Assembly (NCBI RefSeq): GCF_000801105.2
Contig: NC_079514.1
Location: 18,826,293-18,890,292, forward strand
Length of the DNA stretch: 64,000 nt
Origin: Raphanus sativus
Taxonomy: Eukaryota; Streptophyta; Magnoliopsida; Brassicales; Brassicaceae
Reading direction: 5' to 3'
This document shows positions 11,120 to 21,093 of this stretch, piece after piece. The first letter of the stretch is position 1. Each line of letters opens with the position of its first letter. The notes under the pieces were generated by a model. The model was not told the origin of the DNA, ran no database searches, and saw nothing but the letters and a program-made list of their open reading frames with translations. A program made the position numbers and the translations under genes.

Positions 11120-11360
11120 CTAAAGACACGTTTTTAAGTTTTTTGAGAAACTTACGGAAACAGTCACATTGTGTTTTTTTTTCATTGATAGACACATTAT
11201 GAATTTGAGACACTTTTTGGTACATCTGTCTTTTTCTTGACCATAACTGTCTCTGAGCTGTTTAAATATATTGGTTCTCCCTCTCGTTAACTTTGTAAAT
11301 GGTGATTACTTCTTTTGTAACTAGATCACGTTTCAGTTATAATTAATCATATTATATAAA
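11120..11360. mobile_element. Terminal fragment of a Mutator-like element
   Basis: About 200 bp here (11155-11355) resemble the reverse complement of 47430-47645, including shared blocks such as GACACATTATGA and CTGTCTTTTTCTTGACCAT. The shape (GACACATT-type end) fits a Mutator-like terminal repeat. A partner end was not located, so this looks like a truncated copy. Confidence 0.4.
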
Positions 11361-11379
11361 GCTTGGTTTTTCAAAGTTA

Positions 11380-11642
11380 TTAATTAACATGATCGCGACA
11401 CGTGTCATTAAAATTTTTAAGATTGCGACATGTGTTAATCTATATTATAATTAAAAATATATATTAAGATATTAACAAAAACAAATGTTGTTAAAAAAAA
11501 TAATTGTAATATTATCTAATAGTAATTTTCCATTTTAAAATCCTAAACAAAACATAGTTGCAAATAATTATTTGATAGTAATTTTCCTTTTAATATTTTT
11601 AAAGAGGTTAAAATTTATAATGATATAAAATATATATACTAA
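11380..11642. repeat. AT-rich dispersed repeat, target of LINE-B
   Basis: This contains a degenerate unit (GCGACATGTGTTA... ATATATATACTAA) that recurs at 18833-19545. LINE-B sits inside such a unit, so the sequence continues on its far side. No gene. Confidence 0.5.
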
Positions 11643-11714
11643 TATTATCTAACCATGCACAAAAAAACGCTCTGGCGATAACGACGGTGATATCGAGGGA
11701 GATTTCAGGGTTCA

Positions 11715-13766
11715 ATGAAATCGCGATGGGATCCAGGGATCGGAGTGAGATTACGACAGGGAGTCTCCGACGAGGAAAGAAATCCGCGATGGGATTATGG
11801 AGGATCGATTAAATCTTGCAATGGAATCGTGGAGAATCGAGGAAAGGAAATCAGTGGAAACTTGGCGGATCGGTTTTTGTCTCTCATCATCTTTATGAGG
11901 AGATCAATGAGATACCAAGGTAATAATGATGTGATTTCATATTACACAGAGATTGGAATCTTTCAGATATGGAAAATATGGGATGATTGTGTCGATTCTG
12001 TGCGGGGATATGGGGATCTTTGGCAGAGGAAGGAGGAGGGATACTGGTTTCTTTATAAAGGCGCTACACAAATAGTTTTTTTCTTCATCGGTTTAGACTT
12101 TCTCTTCTTTACGATACAATACAGTAAAGGATTGATTGTGATTTGGTTTTCAATGGCACAGGGCCAGTTGGTGGGATCAATGGGCGAAACAAGAAACGGA
12201 GAGGGGACTCGCAAGAGACTTAAGATCACGGTTGCTCATTTTGACAACTCCGATTTGATCAAGTCGTGCGCTAAAATACTGGTCGGGAGGTGTATGAATC
12301 CACCAGCACAAGAGATGAAGGCATTGCTCACTAATCTCCTGAAGATATGGAAGCTCGAGGATCGGGTGATAGGGAAAGATCTGGGACTTGGCAAGTTTCA
12401 GTTCGAGTTTGAGAAGGAGGAAGACATTGAGGGAGTGCTACAGCTTCAACCATATCATTTTGATTTCTGGATGGTAGCTGTGGCGAAATGGCAACCAAAG
12501 AGGTCTCCACAATTCCCATCTGAAATTCCGTTTTGGGTTCGAGTTTTGGGGGTTTCTAAGGAGTTCAGGACGGTTCAAGCCTTCGAGAGCATCGGTGATG
12601 CGATAGGAAGGGTGATTGAGGTGGACCTCGATCACATGAGAGTGCTGGTGGTGGTGGATGCTTTCAAGGAGCTTTGTTTTGAGACCTCGGTGGACTTCAA
12701 GGGGGGTGAGTTTTATGATGGGGAGGAAGTGCCTATATTATTGAGGTACGAAAAATTAATTGGGTATTGTGAGGAGTGTGGGAGTCTTTGTCACCACGAG
12801 GCGAAGTGCCCGACGATGAAGGGGTTCAAGCAAAACAATGAGAGGAAGATGGTGGCAGGAGAGGGTAATGGGGGATGGCATGAAGGTAACAAGTATGATG
12901 ATAGAGCCAGAAGTTATAAAGGTGTGGTTCTGCATGGGAATGGACCTCAGCAAAGCAGAGAGAGGGAGACACGGGAGTACTATGGTAAGGGGAAGGGAAA
13001 GATGGTTGAGGATAACTCAAAATGGGTAAAAATGGGTGACCGAAGTAACAGAAGACCTTCGGGAAACAAGGGAAGCAATAGAGGCGATGCGGAAGCTTCA
13101 AAGCAACAACCTTTGCGGCAAGGAGAGACAAGAACAAGTGAACAGGTGGCGAAGAAGAATGGGGACCCAGGACGCAGCACTCCACAACAAACACAATTCT
13201 GGTCACAGGAGGAGGCACAGGAGGAGGGGGAGATTGAGGAAGAAAGGACCGGTAACTTGTTGCTTCCATCGCAAGAGTTCCAAGCACAGTTAGCTAAGAC
13301 GCAAGCGGTGGGAAATGAAGTTGTTTCAGATCCTATTGAGATGGAGAGTGGGCTTAAGCAGCTCCAGGGATTGGTAGAGGGCAATCTGAAGAGAGGCGAA
13401 GATGAGATAATGGAATGGGAGGATTTAGAAGTGGTGGGAGATCTCCCGGAACCTACGGAAGAGGAGCTGGCCGCTTTGAACCTGGAGATGGAGGAGTATG
13501 CGGCTCAGGATGATACTGAAATCCCACCGGTGAAGGATAAGGAGGAAGAACAGCAAGTAGGGGATGAGGCACTCAAGCAGTCGACAAAGAAGAGGCTTTT
13601 CAAGTCTACTTCGAGCACTGTAGCGAGTTCAAAGATGAGGAGTGCTAAGGCGTTGGCTTCCCCTCGCAAGAGGGCTCCAGCTCGAACCGGAACTAGGATG
13701 GGAGAGACTAGGGGACAACAGGAGAGCAAGGCTGCAAACCTTCTTGCCGTCCATCAAAAGCCATAG
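11715..13766 (+). CDS. LINE-B ORF1 (DUF4283/zinc-knuckle nucleic-acid-binding protein)
   Basis: ORF1 proteins of plant L1 elements bind the element RNA. The central part has the DUF4283-like fold (LGKFQFEFEKEEDIEGVL, FWMVAVAKW) and a CCHC knuckle CEECGSLCHHEAKC of the C-x2-C-x4-H-x4-C type. The C-terminus is charged and low in complexity (E/K/Q-rich). A family-like start is the ATG at 12153 (MAQGQLVGSMGE), giving about 537 residues. The frame is also open upstream to the ATG at 11715, adding 146 residues with a hydrophobic stretch (IVFFFIGLDFLFF). The stop is TAG at 13764-13766. Confidence 0.8.
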   Translation: MKSRWDPGIGVRLRQGVSDEERNPRWDYGGSIKSCNGIVENRGKEISGNLADRFLSLIIFMRRSMRYQGNNDVISYYTEIGIFQIWKIWDDCVDSVRGYGDLWQRKEEGYWFLYKGATQIVFFFIGLDFLFFTIQYSKGLIVIWFSMAQGQLVGSMGETRNGEGTRKRLKITVAHFDNSDLIKSCAKILVGRCMNPPAQEMKALLTNLLKIWKLEDRVIGKDLGLGKFQFEFEKEEDIEGVLQLQPYHFDFWMVAVAKWQPKRSPQFPSEIPFWVRVLGVSKEFRTVQAFESIGDAIGRVIEVDLDHMRVLVVVDAFKELCFETSVDFKGGEFYDGEEVPILLRYEKLIGYCEECGSLCHHEAKCPTMKGFKQNNERKMVAGEGNGGWHEGNKYDDRARSYKGVVLHGNGPQQSRERETREYYGKGKGKMVEDNSKWVKMGDRSNRRPSGNKGSNRGDAEASKQQPLRQGETRTSEQVAKKNGDPGRSTPQQTQFWSQEEAQEEGEIEEERTGNLLLPSQEFQAQLAKTQAVGNEVVSDPIEMESGLKQLQGLVEGNLKRGEDEIMEWEDLEVVGDLPEPTEEELAALNLEMEEYAAQDDTEIPPVKDKEEEQQVGDEALKQSTKKRLFKSTSSTVASSKMRSAKALASPRKRAPARTGTRMGETRGQQESKAANLLAVHQKP

Positions 13767-13770
13767 TTTT

Positions 13771-14580
13771 ATGGATCGAGTTTATTTTTTTACTGAGTTT
13801 AAACAACAAGAGTGGGCTCTTGTTGGGGGGTGTTCTACAATTATAATAAGCTCTCTGAGCATTTATTTTTCTGTTGAGTTTTATGGGGTTTGTGGTTTTG
13901 ATTCTAGTGATGTAGTTCCTATCTGTTTAGTTGGCAATCTCTTTGTTCAACTCCAGTATTGGAATGAGATTGTTTTTTTCTGGTGTTCGTTTGGGTCTGA
14001 TGTTAGAACTGCAGGAGCCACAGACTGCTTTGTATATTGTGTTTGGCTTCATTTGTGTGGAAAATATGGTCTGGCTATGGGCACTAAACGATCGGAGTTT
14101 GGTTGGTTTGATTGGAGTTTCTGGAAACAATGGGGATTAACTTTAAAAGGAGATAAAGAGTTATGGCAGAAAGTTTGGTGGGAACTGTTTATTTTAGATG
14201 CAGTATGTGATTTTGGAAGGATAACGATGGAGAGATGGATGTCTAACGAGTTTTTTGGTTTGTATTATTTAAATGTACTGGTGAGACTACACTTACAGAG
14301 GGCTTGGGCTCAAATTTGTTATGTTTTACAGGGATTTAATTATAGTTGCATTGTAGAGAATATGAATTTATATTCTGACCAGTGGACGAGTACTAAGATT
14401 GATCTGACGGATGATTATATCTGGTGGAATTATAAAACGAATTGTTGGAATAATTTTGAGAAAACTAAATGGTTTAAGAGGCATCGGATATTGGTTTTAT
14501 TGGCGTCTATGAGATACTATGATATCGGTAAATCTGTATCTCTTGGCTCTTTAGAGCTCTTTCAAAAAAAATTTTTATGA
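13771..14580 (+). CDS. Unrecognised middle ORF filling the LINE-B ORF1-ORF2 spacer
   Basis: An ATG 4 nt after the ORF1 stop opens a 269-codon frame, one step off the ORF1/ORF2 frame. It ends in TGA at 14578-14580, overlapping the ORF2 ATG as ATGA. I do not recognise the product. It is rich in Trp (18 residues) and Cys (11) with many aromatic residues, for example FGWFDWSFWKQWG and QKVWWELF. The DNA is T/G/A-rich and C-poor, so stop codons should be common by chance; their absence argues for selection on coding. The same frame is also open upstream into ORF1 (from about 13642), so translation by frameshift from ORF1 is an alternative to termination-reinitiation. I assign no function. Confidence 0.5.
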   Translation: MDRVYFFTEFKQQEWALVGGCSTIIISSLSIYFSVEFYGVCGFDSSDVVPICLVGNLFVQLQYWNEIVFFWCSFGSDVRTAGATDCFVYCVWLHLCGKYGLAMGTKRSEFGWFDWSFWKQWGLTLKGDKELWQKVWWELFILDAVCDFGRITMERWMSNEFFGLYYLNVLVRLHLQRAWAQICYVLQGFNYSCIVENMNLYSDQWTSTKIDLTDDYIWWNYKTNCWNNFEKTKWFKRHRILVLLASMRYYDIGKSVSLGSLELFQKKFL

Positions 14581-17500
14581 AAGTTCTCAGCTGGAATTGT
14601 CGGGGGGTTGGAAGTAAGTGGACAATGAGCTATCTTACTGAAATATGGCATAAACACAAACCAGATTTTTTATTTCTCTCGGAAACAAAAAAAGACGCAG
14701 AATTTATTCAAGGATTACAGGTTCATTTTGGCTATGACAATTTGGTGACAGTGGATCCGAATGGGAGGAGCGGAGGTTTAGCGCTTTTTTATAATAATGA
14801 GTTCCAAATTCAGGTGCTATATACGAGTAATAGGATCATAGATGTGGAAGGAATTACCTTGGGTAAAAAGATATTTTTAACTTTTGTATATGGTGATCCG
14901 GTGCAGAAACTGAGAGAGCAAGTGTGGGAACGTTTGACAAGATACGGCCTGGCAAGATCGGAACCATGGTTTATAATAGGGGACCTGAATGAAATAACTG
15001 GTAATCATGAAAAAGAGGGAGGACCTTTAAGGAGTGCTAATTCATTTATCCCGTTCAATGATATGATAAGGAATAGTGGTTTATTAGAATTTCCGGCAAG
15101 GGGAAACAAAATGTCGTGGCAAGGTAGATGAGGAAAAGGTAAAGGGGCTGTTATGATCAGATGCCGACTGGATCGTGCCTTGGCCAATGAGGAATGGCAT
15201 ACTCTTTTCCCGGTTTCCTATACGGAATACTTAGGGATGGTAGGTTCTGATCATAGACCGGTAGTTGCTTTTATTGAGGATAAAGTACGTAGAAGAAAAG
15301 GACAATTTCGGTTTGATAAACGATGGATCGGACAGGAAGGCTTGCTGGAATCGATTGCCTCGGGATGGCAGGAGAATGGTAATGGATCCTCACAAGATAT
15401 TGTATCCAAAATTAGTAATTGTAGACATGAGATTGCGGCATGGAGAAAGAATAATCCACCATATGGGAAAGAAAAGATTGCAGATCTTCAGAAAGCATTA
15501 GAAGAAGTACAAACTGATGATTCTCGGACACAAGAGGAGATTATAGACATTTCTAAGAAACTGCAGGATGCATATAAGGATGAAGAGGAGTACTGGCATC
15601 AGAAAAGTAGAAATATGTGGTATTCATCAGGGGATCTAAATACTAACTTTTATCATGCTCTGACAAGGCAAAGACGAATTCGTAATAGAATTGTTGGTCT
15701 ATATGATGAATCGGGAAATTGGATAACGGACGTAAATGGGGTGGAAAAGGTGGCTGTGGATTACTTTGGAAATCTATTTACTTCAACTGATCCTTCAGAA
15801 TTTGATAATTTTCTGGAGGAAATAACACCATCTATCTCCCTCCAGATGAACCAACGGCTCTTACGGGTTGCAACGGAGGAGGAAGTGAGACAAGCTTTAT
15901 TTATGATGCATCCGGAAAAGGCACCAGGGCCAGATGGAATGACTGCTTTATTTTTTCAAGTATCTTGGCATTTAATTAAGGATGATTTGGTGGAACTGGT
16001 GAATAGTTTTTTAGCTACAGGGGAAATGGATCCAAGGTTAAATCTTACCAATATTTGCATGATTCCGAAAACGGAGAGACCTACTAGGATGACAGAGTTG
16101 AGACCTATTAGTCTCTGCAATGTGGGTTATAAGATTATATCAAAAGTATTATGTGAGAGGTTGAAAGTGTGTCTACCAAAGTTGATATCGGAAACACAAT
16201 CTGCTTTTGTACCGGGGAGGTTGATCTCAGATAACATTCTGATTGCACAAGAGATGTTTCATGGGCTGAGGACAAATAAATCTTGTCAAAACAAGTATAT
16301 GGCGATAAAAATGGATATGAGTAAGGCATATGATAGAGTGGAATGGGATTTTATTCAAGCATTACTTAATAAATTGGGTTTTGATCCACATTGGACGAAA
16401 CTAATGATGGAATGTATATCCTCAGTTCAGTATCAAGTACTGCTAAATGGGCAGCCAAAGGGGCTTATAACGCCACATAGGGGTCTTAGGTAAGGGGATC
16501 CACTATCCCCATACCTGTTTATATTGTGTACTGAGGCACTAATTGCAAATATAAAGAAAGCGGAACAAGGGAAACAATTAACGAGAATGAAAGTAGCGAG
16601 AGCATGCCCATCAATATCCCACCTATTGTTTGCGGACGATAGTCTTTTCTTTTGTAAGGCACAAAAGGAGGAATGTGAAACTATTTTCAGGATTTTAAAG
16701 GACTATGAGGCAGTTTCGGGGCAATCGATAAATTTTCAAAAATCGTCAATTCAGTTTGGACATAAAATAGAAGAAGCCAGGAGACAGGAAATGCGAGACA
16801 TATTGGGAATACAAAATATAGGAGGTATGGGATCTTATTTGGGTCTACCGGAGAATATAGGCGGATCCAAGGTCCAAGTATTTGGATTTGTACAAGACCG
16901 GTTAGATACCAGAATCAATGGGTGGACCTTTAAATATTTCACTAAAGGAGGAAAGGAAGTCGTTATTAAGTCAGTGGTCACGGCTATGCCAAATCATGTG
17001 ATGTCTTGTTATAGACTACCACAGACAACGGTAAAAAAGTTAACGAGTACAGTTGCAAAATTTTGGTGGAGTCCTGGAGGAAGTACTAAAGGCTTACACT
17101 GGAAATCATGGGATAAGGTGTGTCTCCCTAAGGAAGAGGGCGGACTGGGTTTTAAGGATATTATGAATTTTAATACGGCGATGCTTGGAAAACAACTTTG
17201 GCGGCTAATTAACAAGCCAAATACTCTTTTTTCAAGAGTTTTTAAGGGTCGGTACTTCAGGAACGCTTCACCCCTGGAACCGATCCGTTCTTACTCCCCG
17301 TCATATGGCTGGCGGAGTATCGTATCAGCTAGATCTCTGGTTAGCAAAGGACTAATCAAAAGGGTGGGAACAGGGTCATCTATCTCAGTATGGAATGATC
17401 CATGGCTCCCAACCACTCGCCCGAGACCAGCAAACAAAAATCAACACAATCTGTTTCCGGAACTTACGGTGGATTCTTTTATTATTCCAGGTTCTAGGAC

Positions 17501-18647
17501 TTGGAATTCTCAAGCCATTCGGGCTTTGGTGGACCCGCGGGATGCGAAGATTATTGAGAGTATACCACTCAGCAAAAATATCATGGAAGATAAGGATGGT
17601 TGGCATTTTACTAATAATGGAAGATATACGGTTAAATCAGGCTACGAGGTGGAAAGGGTCTACCCAGATAAAGGAAAACCGCCACTTCTCTTTGGCCCGA
17701 CAGTGGATGGCTTGAAAGCCCATTGTTGGCAGGTGAGGTGCCCACCAAAAATGAAGCACTTTTTATGGCAGATTGTATCAGGGTGTATTGCGGTGAAAAA
17801 GAATCTTAAAGCCCGAGGGTTGCATGGGGATATTGGGTGTGATAGATGTGGGCACGCTGAGGAATCATTAAACCACGTATTTTTTGAGTGTCCTCCAGCT
17901 CGGCAGGTATGGGCACTATCAAAGATACCAACAAATCCAGATATCTTTCCTACGGAAGCACTGTTCACAAATATGGATCATTTGTTCTGGCGAGTTCTCC
18001 TAAAGATGAATGATCATCAATTTGTATGGATACTATGGTATATTTGGAAGGCACGGAACAATAAGGTGTTTAGTAATCTGGATGTGGATGCATTGGATAC
18101 ACTAAAATTGGCAGAAACGGAATCTACCATGTGGGCTGCGGCACAAGAATTAGATGTAAGAAGAAATCTTCCGCACCAGGTACATCAACCTATCACAATT
18201 CCAGGACGATGGTGTTTCATTGATGGTTCGTGGAAGGATAAGGATTCTTTCTCCGGACAGGGTTGGTATAGCAGTTTAGAGGGATTCGAGGGATTAATGG
18301 GGGCACGAAATGTTCGAGCCAGTATATCACCCCTACACTCGGAGGTGGAAGCTTTGGTTTGGGCAATGGAGTGTATGAAAAATTTGCGACAGTTTCAGGT
18401 TACATTTGCAACGGATTGTTCTCAGTTGGTGAAGATGGTTTCGGAACCAGAGGAGTGGCCAGCGTTTGCAAGTTATCTGGAGGATATTAAGAGTCTACAA
18501 AGAAGCTTCCAAAGTTCACAGCTTATTCATGTACCACGAACGGAGAATACAAGGGCGGATCGTTTAGCACGCAGTGCCAGACAACAATCGTCTTTCGTCG
18601 TTCACATGGATGCGGAGCTACCAGTTTGGTGTGCAGAGTCTATATGA
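14577..18647 (+). pseudogene. LINE-B ORF2 (endonuclease, reverse transcriptase, RNase H) with two stop codons
   Basis: One frame runs 14577-18647 and contains a complete domain set: APE endonuclease from its true start (MKVLSWNCRGVGS, IGDLNEI, GSDHRPV), reverse transcriptase (LLFADDSLFFCK), zf-RVT (CDRCGHAEESLNHVFFEC) and RNase H (FIDGSW, HSEVEALVWA, ATDCSQL, TRADRLAR). It is broken by TGA at 15129-15131 in the endonuclease and TAA at 16491-16493 inside the reverse-transcriptase LR-GDPLSPYL motif. There are no frameshifts. Both stops fit single C-to-T changes. This copy cannot make full-length ORF2 protein. Confidence 0.9.
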
Positions 18648-18701
18648 GTCTGTGTTAGTTGATGATAAAAATATATATATATATATATATATATATACTA
18701 A

Positions 18702-20441
18702 GATAACAAAAAAGAATTTTGAAATAAATTAATTTTAAAATTGATTTAATAGTAAAAAGGAAATTTTGAAAAATACTTAATAATATTCTAAAATTACTTA
18801 ATAGGAAACTTGGTTCTTCAAAATTGTTAATTAAAATGATTGTGACACATGACATTTATATGTTTAAAATTGTGATATGTGTTAAACTACTTCAATTAAA
18901 AATAAATATATAAGATAATAAAAACGATTTTTGGTGAAATTAAATATATAATAAATTTCCATTTTAAAAATCTTAAACAAAATATTATTTAATAGTAATT
19001 TCCTTTTTAATAATGCGACATGTTTTAGAATATATCATGATTAAAACAATATATACTAAGAAGATAAAAACAAAAACGAATTTTGAAATTATTCAATAGT
19101 AAAAATTAAAATTTAAAAATTACTTAATAATATTCTTTTAGAAATATTATTTGATAGTAATTTTTCTTTTAATATTTTGAAGTTGTGTTAGAATATCTCA
19201 TGATTAAAAATATATATACTAATAAAATTAAAAGGAATTGAAGAAATAATTTTAGTAAATTTAATATTAAAATTTAATTAAAAAAAATATTTGATTGTAA
19301 AATTTAATTTTAAAAATTATTTAATAGTAATATTTAGAAAATTTCCTTTTTACAAATCTTAAAGAAGAAAAGTTTGTAAAATAACTTATTTCCTTTTCCA
19401 AAATCCAAAAAAGATAATTGTAAAAGATTATTTGATATTAATTTTCCTTATAAAATTTTGACATTTGTTAAAATATCTTATGATTAATAAAATATATAGG
19501 AAGATAATAAAAACAATTTGTGTTTTAAAAAGTAAATTTTTGCAGGATTAAGCAAGAAAAATATCTGGTGAGTTTTCTTGCATGTTCTTTCACATCTTCG
19601 CGTGTTATCTTTTTTTTTTGGTGTCATATGAGGAAATAACTAGATATCATGATTTTCACATTAAACTGATGTTGAACTTTTTCTAAAAAGAATATAATTG
19701 TTATGCTGTTATACATTAGTTATTGTTACAATTATACTTAGCCGTTTGAACATATAGATGTAGTGGTGAACATGAATCGGATATCCGGATTTTTGGAGAT
19801 ATTCTGATCCGATCCATTTTGTTATAATAAAAGTATTATATAGTTACAAATTTTAATACATTATAGTGATGAGCGATAATTTATTTAAATGAAAAAAACA
19901 AAAATATAAAATTTGTTAATTTACCCATTTGATATATTTTCATATTTAATTCATATAGCACTGCGATTTTTATATAATACAGAATATAATCATATAATTT
20001 ATAAAAAATATTATAGAATTGTTTTGTTTTATAATAAATTTTAGTTAACGTTTATTTGTAATAATATTCTATTACTAATTTCTAATTTATTAATGTGTTA
20101 TTTATAAAAATATATTTAAAAATTTAACTAAGATTTAGTTAGATTATTTCTCAAAATATTTTGTTATAATTAAAAAAATCAAATTTACAGTTGGTTTATT
20201 TTTAATTAATAATCAAATATATCATATTAACTAATTCTTTAAGTGGTTCTACTATGACTTATTAATAGTAGATAAAAATAGGACCATAAATTAAAGATTA
20301 GATATATCATGAATCTAATTACATAAATTGGATTTGGTTGGTTATATTTTCTAGTTAGCCGATGGAGAAAATGTAGTGTATTTGATTGATATTTATAGTT
20401 AAATTAAATTAAGGTAGGAAAAAGATAAATAATAGTTATGA
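18702..20441. repeat. AT-rich degenerate repeat region
   Basis: From 18702 to about 19545 a loose unit recurs several times (GACATGTGTTA, CATGATTAAAAATATATA, ACTAAGATAATAAAAACGA, TTTGATAGTAATTTT). From 19546 to 20441 there is AT-rich sequence without a recognisable gene or transposon end. Confidence 0.5.
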
Positions 20442-20847
20442 GGTGTTATTCAATCAGTGATTTAAATTTAAACATAGTATACCTTGGATTTTAATTTTAA
20501 TCATTTGTTCATGAGAATCCACCACAAATGATTTGCAATCAATTTTAAATACAAAGAATTTAATTCCTTTGAATTTGAATAACTTTAGATTTTAAAAATT
20601 AGATTTTAAGTCATTCATTGAATAAAACCAGATTTTAAAAATTAGATTTAAGTCATTCATTGAACAAAACCAGATTTTTAATTGGATTTATAAATACCAT
20701 ATCCAAATATACCAGATTTTAATTTGGATTTATAAATGCCATATCCAAATATAATAGATTTTAAAATAAAATTTAGAATTATCATTTGAATAAAAGTGGA
20801 TTTTCCATAGATTTAAACTCTATTAAAATATATGATTGAATAACACC
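20442..20847. mobile_element. MITE with perfect 15-bp terminal inverted repeats
   Basis: GGTGTTATTCAATCA at 20442-20456 is exactly inverted at 20833-20847. The 406-bp interior is AT-rich and has short direct repeats (CCAGATTTTAA..., TTTATAAATACCATATCC). No clear target duplication was seen, so the superfamily is not assigned. Confidence 0.65.
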
Positions 20848-21093
20848 ATCTAATGAATATGTGCAATAATCTTATGTAAATTTTTTTTTGGAATGATTTT
20901 ACTTTTACTTTTTTAGTGATATAGATAGACTGGAAATATAATAGAGAAAACAAGATTTTGCATGGTTCAACAAATTTGTTAGAGCATGTTGCGGTTAACC
21001 TCCCAATATCTAGAACCAGAACAAAGAAAAAAACAACCACCGTATTAATTTTTTGTTGCTCTCTGGTAATTTTGTGTGTGTTTTCTATACAAA

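Larger units (their letters stand above)
11643..18688 (+). mobile_element. LINE-B: near full-length L1-type retrotransposon
   Basis: A 7-kb element with a short 5' leader, ORF1, a middle ORF, ORF2 and an (AT)n/A-rich tail. The candidate 13-bp target duplication ATATATATACTAA occurs at 11630-11642 and 18689-18701. It is low-complexity, but joining the two flanks rebuilds a repeat unit seen again at 19200-19240, which supports these boundaries. LINE-B and LINE-A are clearly different families at the protein level. Confidence 0.75.

Noticed and set aside
20442..20847. Assignment of the 15-bp-TIR MITE to a superfamily
   Set aside because: No clear target duplication was seen, so only the MITE call is kept.
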